Under the pieces are notes generated by a model, which worked only from the letters and a program-made list of their open reading frames with translations, was not told the DNA's origin and did no database searches. Positions 11,228 to 24,300 of a stretch of 64,000 bases of DNA are shown here, one piece after another. Position 1 is the stretch's first letter. The number at the start of each line of letters is the position of its first letter. The stretch covers positions 1 to 64,000 of the forward strand of contig CALNHX010002978.1 in the NCBI GenBank assembly GCA_940337035.1, given 5' to 3'. The stretch is from Agriotes lineatus (lineage: Eukaryota > Arthropoda > Insecta > Coleoptera > Elateridae). The translations under genes were made by a program, and so were the position numbers.

Positions 11228-12307
11228 TAGTGATGGGACTATTCGAATGCAAATTACTACAGTATTCGATTCTTGCAAGATCTCGAATGCATTCGATTCT
11301 TTTAAGTGTATTCGAATGCTTCGAATCGAATACTTAATCGGTGTTTGTAAATCTCGCCGGGCGTGATCTCGATTCCGAATCGAATGCTGAATTTGGCGTG
11401 ATCTCGATTCTTATCCGAATGCTGAATTCGAATGCATCGGCGCTTGACCGAGGTTGGTACTCGGATTCGCACTCGAATCGTTTCAGTTTTAGCACAGCTC
11501 TGCGTATCATAGGAGTTTAAAGAATGCCCGCCGCGGCAAACTCGCTCCGAAAGCAACTATATAAATGCACAGAGAGCTGCCCGTTGCCATTCCGAAAGTT
11601 TCGACTTTAGATAGACATTACATATAGGTATTTTGTTTTCCATAGAAGGCAGGAATGGAATCAACTCTCAAACGCCGTTTTTTTTTGATCCAGGTCTCAC
11701 TTGAATAGTTGGTGCTGAAATGTTTCTAGTTAAATATAGACTACAGAATTGAATATAAAATTAAAATATTACCACACAGACTGAAGATTGCACACTCTTA
11801 ACGAATAGCACCACCAAAATCATAAAAGCAACTAAATCTACTAAAAATTTAAACAGATACATCGAAGGGAAAGAGAAACAAACGCTGAGGTTTCTTAAAA
11901 ATTTATTTTAAAGAATTACATATAGGCGCGTAACAACAATAAAAACAACTATTTTATAAACAGTCCTTTTCTCATATTCATTTTCGGTACTATAAATTTA
12001 ACATTTAAGTATTTCAAAACAAATATACGTTATTAATAGGGTAAGCTGACCCGCCTACAATCAAAAGAATTTTTTATTTTTGCTTTGTGCACGTACAGCG
12101 TCTCGTTATCTCTGGTGTTGTGTGTCGCTCAGCCGAGGTCACACGTCACCACTCCCTCAGTACGAGATCGAGCGCACAACTCGATTCTGAATTCGGAAGT
12201 GCGATTTTGCATTCGAATTGCTTGCATTCGAACGATCATTCGATTCTCAAAAGTATTCGAATGCGATGAATTCGATTCTGAAAAGTATTCGATTCTGCCC
12301 ATCACTA
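11228..12307. mobile_element. hAT-like non-autonomous transposon, copy 1
   Basis: A 1080-bp element with ends TAGTGATGGG and CCCATCACTA. Subterminal regions are full of CGAATGC and ATTCGATTC motifs in both orientations, as often seen as transposase-binding repeats. The left flank GTTTTAAT (11220-11227) matches the right flank except for one lost T. Copy 2 keeps both, so the 8-bp duplication is real and fits the hAT superfamily. No transposase frame is present. A TATATAAATG box near 11560 could be a promoter. Confidence 0.85.
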
Positions 12308-15300
12308 GTTTAATGCACTTGAATACTAAACAATTCAACTTGAATTTTTAGATGCGGAAAAATTTCATTAAGTAGTTTTATGTTGCCATATAAATTTCAA
12401 ATGAACTGCTGCAGCGTCTACAACCTCTAAAATCAATTCTAAGCCACTTATTGGGCACCTGTTAGTTATGGCACTACACGCTTAGCAAGGCTAAAATTAT
12501 TATATTTTGATCGACACTAGCTATCTGTCAGTAATACAATAATATTTCAGCAAGTTAATAATTACTGCAAAACGGGTTTATCAGACGTTTCAACACACCT
12601 GAATACTAAACTATTAAACTTGCATTTTTTGATGCAGAAAAATTTAATATAGTAGTTTTATATGGGTAAACGGGTTCCAAATGCTCTCGTATAGCGTGTA
12701 CAACCTCCAAAAGCAATTCTAAGGCATTTATTGTCCACCTGTTAGTAATGGCACGTTTACCAGGGCTAAACTTATTATATTTTGATCGACACTAGCTACC
12801 TATCAGTAATTCAATAATATTTTAGCAAGTTAATAATTACTGCAAAACGGGTTTATCAGACGTTTCAACACACCTCAGTACTAAACTATTAAACATGAAT
12901 TATTGGATGCAGGAAAATTTAATATAGTAGTTTTATATGGGTAAATAAGTTCCAAATGCACTCTTACAGCGTGGACAACCTCTAAAATCAATTCTAAGCT
13001 ACTTATTGGGCACCTGCTAGTTATGGCACGCTTACCAGGGCTAAGCTTATTATATTTTGATCGACACTAGCTATCTGTCAGTAATACAATAATATTTTCG
13101 CAAGTTAATAATTACTGCAAAACGGGTTTATCAGACGTGTCAACCCATCTCAGTACTAAACTATTAAACATGAATTATTGGATGCAGGAAAATTTAATAT
13201 AGTAGTTTTATATGGGTAAATGGGTTCCAAATGCACTCGTACAGCGTGTAAAACCTCCAAAAGCAATTCTAAGCCATTTATTGACCACCTGTTAGTAATG
13301 GCACGCTTACCAGGGCTAAGCTTATTATATTTTGATCGACACTAGCTATCTGTCAGTAATACAATAATATTTTAGCAAGTTAATAATTACTGCAAAACGG
13401 GTTTATCAGACGTTTCAACACACCTGAATACTAAACTATTAAACATGAATTATTGGATGCAGAAAAATTTAATATAGTAGTTTTATATGGCTAACTGGTA
13501 TCTAAATGCACTCCTACAGCGTCTACAACCTCTAACATCAATTCTAAGCCACTTATTGAGCATCTGTTAGTGTAGACACGCTTACCAAAATTAAAATTAC
13601 TATATTTTAATCGACACTGGCTATTATAGTAGTACTATAATGATTTCTGTAGTTAATATAGACTGCAAAACGGGTTTATCAGACGTTTCAACACACCTGA
13701 ATACTAAACTATTAAACTTGAATTTTTTGATACAGAAAAATTTAATATAGTAGTTTTATATGGGTAAATGGTTTCCAAATTCACTCTTACAGCATGTACA
13801 ACCTCTAACATCAATTCTAAGCGACTTATTGAACACCTGTTAGCAATGGCACGCTTACCAGGGCTAAAATTATTATATTTTAATCGACACTAGCTATCTG
13901 TCAGTAATCCAATAATATTCTAGCAAATTAATAATTACTGCAAAACGGGTTTATCAGACGTTTTAACACACCTGAATACTAAACTATTATACTTGAATTT
14001 GTGGGGGCAGAAAAATTTAATATAGTAGTTTTATATGGGTAAATGGGTTCCAAATGCACTCGTACAGAGTGTACAACATCCAAAAGCAATTCTAAGCCAT
14101 TTATTGACCACCTGTTAGTAATTGCACGCTTACCAGGGCTAAAATTATTATATTTTAATCGACACTAGCTATCTGTCAGTAATCCAATAATATTCTAGCA
14201 AATTAATAATTACTGCAAAACGGGTTTATCAGACGTTTTAACACACCTGAATACTAAACTATTATACTTGAATTTGTGGGGGCAGAAAAATTTAATATAG
14301 TAGTTTTATATGGGTAAATGGGTTCCAAATGCACTCGTACAGCATGTACAACCTCCAAAAGCAATTCTAAGCCATTTATTGACCACCTGTTAGTAATTGC
14401 ACGCTTACCAGTGCTAAAATTATTTTATTTTGATCGACACTAGCTATCTGTCAGTAATACAATAATATTTTAGCAAGTTAATAATTACTGCAAAACGGGT
14501 TTATCAGACGTTCTAACACACCTGAATACTAAACTATTAAACTTAAATTTTTGGAGGCAGAAAAATTTAATATAGTACTTTTATATGGGTAAATGGGTTC
14601 CAAATGCACTCGTACAGCATGTACAACCTCCAAAAGCAATTCTAAGCCATTTATTGACCACCTGTTATTAATTGCACGCTTACCAGTGCTAAAATTATTT
14701 TATTTTGATCGACACTAGCTATCTGTCAGTAATACAATAATATTTTAGCAAGTTAATAATTACTGCAAAACGGGTTTATCAGACGTTACAAAGCACCTCA
14801 ACACTAAACTATTAAACATGAATTATTGGATGCAGGAAAATTTAATATAGTAGTTTTGTATGGGTAAATTGGTTCCAAATGCACTCTTACAGCGTGGACA
14901 ACCTCTAAAATCAATTCTAAGCCACTTATTGGGCACCTGTTAGTTATGGCACGCTTAGCAAGGATAACATTATTATATTTTGATCGACACTAGCTATCTA
15001 TCAGTAATACAATAATATTTTAGCAAGTTAATAATTACTGCAAAACGGGTTTATCAGACGTTACAACGCACCTCAGTACTAAACTATTAAACATGAATTA
15101 TTGAATGCAGGAAAATTTAATATAGTAGTTTTATATGGGTAAATCTGTTCCAAATGCACTCGTACAGCGTGTACAACCTCCAAAAGCAATTCTAAGCCAT
15201 TTATTGACCACCTGTTAGTAATGGCACGCTTACCAGGGCTAAAATTATTATATTTTAATCGACACTAGCTATCTCTCAGTAATACAATAATATTTTAGCA

Positions 15301-18066
15301 AGTTAATAATTACTGCAAAACGGGTTTATCAGACGTTACAACGCACCTCAACACTAAACTATTAAACATAAATTATTGGATGCAGGAAAATTTAATATAG
15401 TAGTTTTATATGGGTAAATGGGTTCCAAATGCACTCTTACAGCGTGGACAACCTCTAAAATCAATTCTAAGCCACTTAGTATAGTAGTTTTATATGGGTA
15501 AATGGGTTCCAAATGCATTCTTACAGCATGGACAACCTCTAAAATCAATTCTAAGCCACTTATTGGGCACCTGTTAGTTATGGCACGCTTAGCAAAGATA
15601 AAATTAATATATTTTGATCGACACTAGCTATCTATCAGTAATACAATAATATTTTAGCAAGTTAATAATTACTGCAAAACGGGTTTATCAGACGTTACAA
15701 CGCACCTCAGTACTAAACTATTAAACATGAATTATTGAATGCAGGAAAATTTAATATAGTAGTTTTATATGGGTAAATCTGTTCCAAATGCACTCGTACA
15801 GCGTGTACAACCTCCAAAAGCAATTCTAAGCCATTTATTGACCACCTGTTAGTAATGGCACGCTTACCAGGGCTAAAATTATTATATTTTAATCGACACT
15901 AGCTATCTCTCAGTAATACAATAATATTTTAGCAAGTTAATAATTACTGCAAAACGGGTTTATCAGACGTTACAACGCACCTCAACACTAAACTATTAAA
16001 CATAAATTATTGGATGCAGGAAAATTTAATATAGTAGTTTTATATGGGTAAATGGGTTCCAAATGCACTCTTACAGCGTGGACAACCTCTAAAATCAATT
16101 CTAAGCCACTTAGTATAGTAGTTTTATATGGGTAAATGGGTTCCAAATGCATTCTTACAGCATGGACAACCTCTAAAATCAATTTTAAGCCACTTATTGG
16201 GCACCTGTTAGTTATGGCACGCTTAGCAAAGATAAAATTATTATATTTTGATCGACACTAGCTATCTATCAGTAATACAATAATATTTTAGCAAGTTAAT
16301 AATTACTGCAAAACGGGTTTATCAGACGTTACAACGCACCTCAGTACTAAACTATTAAACATGAATTATTGAATGCAGGAAAATTTAATATAGTAGTTTT
16401 ATATGGGTAAATCTGTTCCAAATGCACTCGTACAGCGTGTACAACCTCCAAAAGCAATCCTAAGCCATTTATTGACCACCTGTTAGTAATGGCACGCTTA
16501 CCAGGGCTAAAATTATTATATTTTAATCGACACTAGCTATCTCTCAGTAATACAATAATATTTTAGCAAGTTAATAATTACTGCAAAACGGGTTTATCAG
16601 ACGTTACAACGCACCTCAACACTAAACTATTAAACATAAATTATTGGATGCAGGAAAATTTAATATAGTAGCTTTATATGGGTAAATGGGTTCCAAATGC
16701 ACTCTTACAGCGTGGACAACCTCTAAAATCAATTCTAAGCCACTTAGTATAGTAGTTTTATATGGGTAAATGGGTTCCAAATGCATTCTTACAGCATGGA
16801 CAACCTCTAAAATCAATTCTAAGCCACTTATTGGGCACCTGTTAGTTATGGCACGCTTAGCAAAGATAAAATTATTATATTTTGATCGACACTAGCTATC
16901 TATCAGTAATACAATAATATTTTAGCAAGTTAATAATTACTGCAAAACGGGTTTATCAGACGTTACAACTCACCTCAGTACTAAACTATTAAACATGAAC
17001 TATTGAATGCAGGAAAATTTAATATAGTAGTTTTATATGGGTAAATCTGTTCCAAATGCACTCGTACAGCGTGTACAACCTCCAAAAGCAATTCTAAGCC
17101 ATTTATTGACCACCTGTTAGTAATGGCACGCTTACCAGGGCTAAAATTATTTTATTTTGATCGACACTAGCTATCTCTCAGTAATACAATAATATTTTAG
17201 CAAGTTAATAATTACTGCAAAACGGGTTTATCAGACGTTACAACGCACCTCAACACTAAACTATTAAACATGAATTATTGGATGCAGGAAAATTTAATAT
17301 AGTAGTTTTGTATGGGTAAATGGGTTCCAAATGCACTCTTACAGCGTGGACAACCTCTAAAATCAATTCTAAGCCACTTATTGGGCACCTGTTAGTTATG
17401 GCACGCTTAGCAAGGATAACATTATTATATTTTGATCGACACTAGCTATCTATCAGTAATACAATAATATTTTAGCAAGTTAATAATTACTGCAAAACGG
17501 GTTTATCAGACGTTACAACGCACCTCAGTACTAAACTATTAAACATGAATTATTGAATGAAGGAAAATTTAATATAGTAGTTTTATATGGGTAAATCTGT
17601 TCCAAATGCACTCGTACAGCGTGTACAACCTCCAAAAGCAATTCTAAGCCATTTATTGACCACCTGTTAGTAATGGCACGCTTACCAGGGCTAAAATTAT
17701 TATATTTTAATCGACACTAGCTATCTCTCAGTAATACAATAATATTTTAGCAAGTTAATAATTACTGCAAAACGGGTTTATCAGACGTTACAACGCACCT
17801 CAACACTAAACTATTAAACATAAATTATTGGATGCAGGAAAATTTAATATAGTAGTTTTATATGGGTAAATGGGTTCCAAATGCACTCTTACAGCGTGGA
17901 CAACCTCTAAAATCAATTCTAAGCCACTTAGTATAGTAGTTTTATATGGGTAAATGGGTTCCAAATGCATTCTTACAGCATGGACAACCTCTAAAATCAA
18001 TTCTAAGCCACTTATTGGGCACCTGTTAGTTATGGCACGCTTAGCAAAGATAAAATTATTATATTT
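12308..18066 (+). repeat. Satellite block 3, with 634-bp higher-order repeat
   Basis: Tandem ~273-bp units. Between about 15080 and 18060, units of 273 bp and 361 bp alternate. The long one holds an 88-bp internal duplication of the GTATAGTAGTTTTATATGGG-to-AAGCCACTTA segment. The pair forms a 634-bp higher-order unit at 15354, 15988 and 16622, with another copy of the long unit at 17806. Units within the higher-order repeat are almost identical. No coding content; short open frames are by-products of the repeat. Confidence 0.93.
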
Positions 18067-19333
18067 TGATCGACACTAGCTACCTATCAGTAATACAATA
18101 ATATTTTCGCAAGTTAATAATTACTGCAAAACGGGTTTATCATACGTTACAGCACACCTGAATACTAAACTATTAAACTTGCATTTTTGGGGGCAGAAAA
18201 ATTTAATATAGTAGTTTTATATAGGTAAATGTGTTCCAAATGCACTCTTACAGCGTGTACAACCTCCAAAAGCAATTCTAGGCTATTTATTGACCACCTG
18301 TTAGCAATGGCACGCTTACCAGTGCTAAAATTTTTATGTTTTGTTCGACACTGGTTGTTATAGTAGTATCATAATGTTTTCTGTAGTTAATCTATACTGC
18401 AAAACAAGTTTTTCAGAGGTAATAATTACTGAAAAACATGTTTATCAGACGTTTCAACACACCTAAATATAAAACTTTTAAACTTGAATTTTTTGATGCA
18501 GAAAAATTTAATATAGTAGTTTTATATGGGTAAATGGGTTCCAAATGCACTCTTACAGCGTGTACAACCTCCAAACGCAATTCTAGGCTATTTATTGACC
18601 ACCTGTTAGCAATGGCACGCTTACCAGTGCTAAAATTTTTATGTTTTGTTCGACACTGGTTGTTATAGTAGTATCATAATGTTTTCTGTAGTTAATCTAT
18701 ACTGAAAAACAAGTTTCTCAGAGGTAATAATTACTGAAAAACGGGTTTATCAGACGTTTCAACACACCTAAATATAAAACTTTTAAACTTGAATTTTTTG
18801 ATGCAGAAAAATTTAATATAGTAGTTTTATATAGGTAAATGGGTTCCAAATGCACTCTTACAGCGTGTACAACCTCCAAACGCAATTCTAGGCTATTTAT
18901 TGACCACCTGTTAGCAATGGCACGCTTACCAGTGCTAGAATTTTTATGTTTTGTTCGACACTGGTTGTTATAGTAGTATCATAATGTTTTCTGTAGTTAA
19001 TCTATACTGCAAAACAAGTTTCTCAGAGGTAATAATTACTGAAAAACGGGTTTATCAGACGTTACAACACACCTAAATATAAAACTTTTAAACTTGAATT
19101 TTTTGATGCAGAAAAATTTAATATAGTAGTTTTATATGGGTAAATGGGTTCCAAATGCACTCTTACAGCGTGTACAACCTTCAAACGCAATTCTAGGCTA
19201 TTTATTGACCACCTGTTAGCAATGGCACGCTTACCAGTGCTAAAATTTTTATGTTTTGTTCGACACTGGTTGTTATAGTAGTATCATAATGTTTTCTGTA
19301 GTTAATCTATACTGCAAAACAAGTTTCTCAGAG
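18067..19333 (+). repeat. Satellite block 2', duplicate of the 9.65-11.22 kb region
   Basis: Starts again with the same unit found near 9650 (CTACCTATCAGTAATACAAT, then GTTTATCATACGTTACAGC). It runs through the ~305-bp variants up to the second hAT-like copy. It has one variant unit fewer than the first copy. This is part of the ~8-kb segmental duplication. Confidence 0.9.
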
Positions 19334-19341
19334 GTTTTAAT

Positions 19342-20422
19342 TAGTGATGGGACTATTCGAATGCAAATTACTACAGTATTCGATTCTTGCAAGATCTCGA
19401 ATGCATTCGATTCTTTTAAGTGTATTCGAATGCTTCGAATCGAATACTTAATCGGTGTTTGTAAATCTCGCCGGGCGTGATCTCGATTCCGAATCGAATG
19501 CTGAATTCGGCGTGATCTCGATTCTTATCCGAATGCTGAATTCGAATGCATCGGCGCTTGACCGAGGTTGGTACTCGGATTCGCACTCGAATCGTTTCAG
19601 TTTTAGCACAGCTCTGCGTATCATAGGAGTTTAAAGAATGCCCGCCGCGGCAAACTCGCTCCGAAAGCAACTATATAAATGCACAGAGAGCTGCCCGTTG
19701 CCATTCCGAAAGTTTCGACTTTAGATAGACATTACATATAGGTATTTTGTTTTCCATAGAAGGCAGGAATGGAATCAACTCTCAAACGCCGTTTTTTTTT
19801 TGATCCAGGTCTCACTTGAATAGTTGGTGCTGAAATGTTTCTAGTTAAATATAGACTACAGAATTGAATATAAAATTAAAATATTACCACACAGACTGAA
19901 GATTGCACACTCTTAACGAATAGCACCACCAAAATCATAAAAGCAACTAAATCTACTAAAAATTTAAACAGATACATCGAAGGGAAAGAGAAACAAACGC
20001 TGAGGTTTCTTAAAAATTTATTTTAAAGAATTACATATAGGCGCGTAACAACAATAAAAACAACTATTTTATAAACAGTCCTTTTCTCATATTCATTTTC
20101 GGTACTATAAATTTAACATTTAAGTATTTCAAAACAAATATACGTTATTAATAGGGTAAGCTGACCCGCCTACAATCAAAAGAATTTTTTATTTGTGCTT
20201 TGTGCACGTACAGCGTCTCGTTATCTCTGGTGTTGTGTGTCGCTCAGCCGAGGTCACACGTCACCACTCCCTCAGTACGAGATCGAGCGCACAACTCGAT
20301 TCTGAATTCGGAAGTGCGATTTTGCATTCGAATTGCTTGCATTCGAACGATCATTCGATTCTCAAAAGTATTCGAATGCGATGAATTCGATTCTGAAAAG
20401 TATTCGATTCTGCCCATCACTA
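19342..20422. mobile_element. hAT-like non-autonomous transposon, copy 2
   Basis: 1081 bp, nearly identical to 11228-12307 (only a handful of differences noticed, for example TTTGGCG/TTCGGCG and TTTTTGC/TTTGTGC). It is flanked by perfect 8-bp duplications GTTTTAAT at 19334-19341 and 20423-20430. The same site and same duplication as copy 1 show that it was copied with the surrounding satellite rather than inserted independently. Confidence 0.9.
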
Positions 20423-20430
20423 GTTTTAAT

Positions 20431-23400
20431 GCACTTGAATACTAAACAATTCAACTTGAATTTTTAGATGCGGAAAAATTTCATTAAGTAGTTTTATGTT
20501 GCCATATAAATTTCAAATGAACTGCTGCAGCGTCTACAACCTCTAAAATCAATTCTAAGCCACTTATTGGGCACCTGTTAGTTATGGCACTACACGCTTA
20601 GCAAGGCTAAAATTATTATATTTTGATCGACACTAGCTATCTGTCAGTAATACAATAATATTTCAGCAAGTTAATAATTACTGCAAAACGGGTTTATCAG
20701 ACGTTTCAACACACCTGAATACTAAACTATTAAACTTGCATTTTTTGATGCAGAAAAATTTAATATAGTAGTTTTATATGGGTAAACGGGTTCCAAATGC
20801 TCTCGTATAGCGTGTACAACCTCCAAAAGCAATTCTAAGGCATTTATTGTCCACCTGTTAGTAATGGCACGTTTACCAGGGCTAAACTTATTATATTTTG
20901 ATCGACACTAGCTACCTATCAGTAATTCAATAATATTTTAGCAAGTTAATAATTACTGCAAAACGGGTTTATCAGACGTTTCAACACACCTCAGTACTAA
21001 ACTATTAAACATGAATTATTGGAGGCAGAAAAATTTAATATAGTACTTTTATATGGGTAAATGGGTTCCAAATGCACTCGTACAGCATGTACAACCTCCA
21101 AAAGCAATTCTAAGCCATTTATTGACCACCTGTTAGTAATTGCACGCTTACCAGTGCTAAAATTATTTTATTTTGATCGACACTAGCTATCTGTCAGTAA
21201 TTCAATAATATTTTAGCAAGTTAATAATTACTGCAAAACGGATTTATCAGACGTTCTAACACACCTGAATACTAAACTATTAAACTTGAATTTTTGGAGG
21301 CAGAAAAATTTAATATAGTAGTTTTATATGGGTAAATGGGTTCCAAATGCACTCGTACAGCATATACAACCTCCAAAAGCAATTCTAAGCCATTTATTGA
21401 CCACCTGTTATTAATTGCACGCTTACCAGTGCTAAAATTATTTTATTTTGATCGACACTAGCTATCTGTCAGTAATACAATAATATTTTAGCAAGTTAAT
21501 AATTACTGCAAAACGGGTTTATCAGACGTTACAAAGCACCTCAACACTAAACTATTAAACATGAATTATTGGATGCAGGAAAATTTAATATAGTAGTTTT
21601 GTATGGGTAAATTGGTTCCAAATGCACTCTTACAGCGTGGACAACCTCTAAAATCAATTCTAAGCCACTTATTGGGCACCTGTTAGTTATGGCACGCTTA
21701 GCAAGGATAACATTATTATATTTTGATCGACACTAGCTATCTATCAGTAATACAATAATATTTTAGCAAGTTAATAATTACTGCAAAACGGGTTTATCAG
21801 ACGTTACAACGCACCTCAGTACTAAACTATTAAACATGAATTATTGAATGCAGGAAAATTTAATATAGTAGTTTTATATGGGTAAATCTGTTCCAAATGC
21901 ACTCGTACAGCGTGTACAACCTCCAAAAGCAATTCTAAGCCATTTATTGACCACCTGTTAGTAATGGCACGCTTACCAGGGCTAAAATTATTATATTTTA
22001 ATCGACACTAGCTATCTCTCAGTAATACAATAATATTTTAGCAAGTTAATAATTACTGCAAAACGGGTTTATCAGACGTTACAACGCACCTCAACACTAA
22101 ACTATTAAACATAAATTATTGGATGCAGGAAAATTTAATATAGTAGTTTTATATGGGTAAATGGGTTCCAAATGCACTCTTACAGCGTGGACAACCTCTA
22201 AAACCAATTCTAAGCCACTTAGTATAGTAGTTTTATATGGGTAAATGGGTTCCAAATGCATTCTTACAGCATGGACAACCTCTAAAATCAATTTTAAGCC
22301 ACTTATTGGGCACCTGTTAGTTATGGCACGCTTAGCAAAGATAAAATTATTATATTTTGATCGACACTAGCTATCTATCAGTAATACAATAATATTTTAG
22401 CAAGTTAATAATTACTGCAAAACGGGTTTATCAGACGTTACAACGCACCTCAGTACTAAACTATTAAACATGAATTATTGAATGCAGGAAAATTTAATAT
22501 AGTAGTTTTATATGGGTAAATCTGTTCCAAATGCACTCGTACAGCGTGTACAACCTCCAAAAGCAATTCTAAGCAATTTATTGACCACCTGTTAGTAATG
22601 GCACGCTTACCAGGGCTAAAATTATTATATTTTAATCGACACTAGCTATCTCTCAGTAATACAATAATATTTTAGCAAGTTAATAATTACTGCAAAACGG
22701 GTTTATCAGACGTTACAACGCACCTCAACACTAAACTATTAAACATAAATTATTGGATGCAGGAAAATTTAATATAGTAGTTTTATATGGGTAAATGGGT
22801 TCCAAATGCACTCTTACAGCGTGGACAACCTCTAAAATCAATTCTAAGCCACTTAGTATAGTAGTTTTATATGGGTAAATGGGTTCCAAATGCATTCTTA
22901 CAGCATGGACAACCTCTAAAATCAATTCTAAGCCACTTATTGGGCACCTGTTAGTTATGGCACGCTTAGCAAAGATAAAATTATTATATTTTGATCGACA
23001 CTAGCTATCTATCAGTAATACAATAATATTTTAGCAAGTTAATAATTACTGCAAAACGGGTTTATCAGACGTTACAACTCACCTCAGTACTAAACTATTA
23101 AACATGAATTATTGAATGCAGGAAAATTTAATATAGTAGTTTTATATGGGTAAATCTGTTCCAAATGCACTCGTACAGCGTGTACAACCTCCAAAAGCAA
23201 TTCTAAGCCATTTATTGACCACCTGTTAGTAATGGCACGCTTACCAGGGCTAAAATTATTTTATTTTGATCGACACTAGCTATCTCTCAGTAATACAATA
23301 ATATTTTAGCAAGTTAATAATTACTGCAAAACGGGTTTATCAGACGTTACAACGCACCTCAACACTAAACTATTAAACATGAATTATTGGATGCAGGAAA

Positions 23401-24300
23401 ATTTAATATAGTAGTTTTGTATGGGTAAATGGGTTCCAAATGCACTCTTACAGCGTGGACAACCTCTAAAATCAATTCTAAGCCACTTATTGGGCACCTG
23501 TTAGTTATGGCGCGCTTAGCAAGGATAACATTATTATATTTTGATCGACACTAGCTATCTATCAGTAATACAATAATATTTTAGCAAGTTAATAATTACT
23601 GCAAAACGGGTTTATCAGACGTTACAACGCACCTCAGTACTAAACTATTAAACATGAATTATTGAATGAAGGAAAATTTAATATAGTAGTTTTATATGGG
23701 TAAATCTGTTCCAAATGCACTCGTACAGCGTGTACAACATCCAAAAGCAATTCTAAGCCATTTATTGACCACCTGTTAGTAATGGCACGCTTACCAGGGC
23801 TAAAATTATTATATTTTAATCGACACTAGCTATCTCTCAGTAATACAATAATATTTTAGCAAGTTAATAATTACTGCAAAACGGGTTTATCAGACGTTAC
23901 AACGCACCTCAACACTAAACTATTAAACATAAATTATTGGATGCAGGAAAATTTAATATAGTAGTTTTATATGGGTAAATGGGTTCCAAATGCATTCTTA
24001 CAGCATGGACAACCTCTAAAATCAATTCTAAGCCACTTATTGGGCACCTGTTAGTTATGGCACGCTTAGCAAATATAAAATTATTATATTTTGATCGACA
24101 CTAGCTATCTATCAGTAATACAATAATATTTTAGCAAGTTAATAATTACTGCAAAACGGGTTTATCAGACGTTACAACGCACCTCAGTACTAAACTATTA
24201 AACATGAATTATTGGATGCAGGAAAATTTAATATAGTAGTTTTATATGGGTAAATGAGTTCCAAATGCACTCTTACAGCGTGTACAACCTCTAAAATCCA
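20431..24300 (+). repeat. Satellite block 3', duplicate of block 3 with deletions
   Basis: Matches 12316 onward. It lacks about 1.6 kb corresponding to 12.9-14.55 kb (junction near 21015-21025) and one 634-bp higher-order unit. The long units lie at 22097 and 22731. Near 23940 the unit lacks the 88-bp internal duplication. These are typical outcomes of unequal exchange within tandem repeats. Confidence 0.88.

Noticed and set aside
11142..12351. Frames of 60-88 residues in and around the hAT-like copies
   Set aside because: They cross the element borders into satellite and have no transposase motif (no BED finger, no hAT dimerisation region).
15354..22925. Repeated 64-residue minus frames (MILEVVHAVRMHLEPIYPYK)
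   Set aside because: They are translations of the satellite unit, identical copy to copy because the DNA is; there is no start context or domain.
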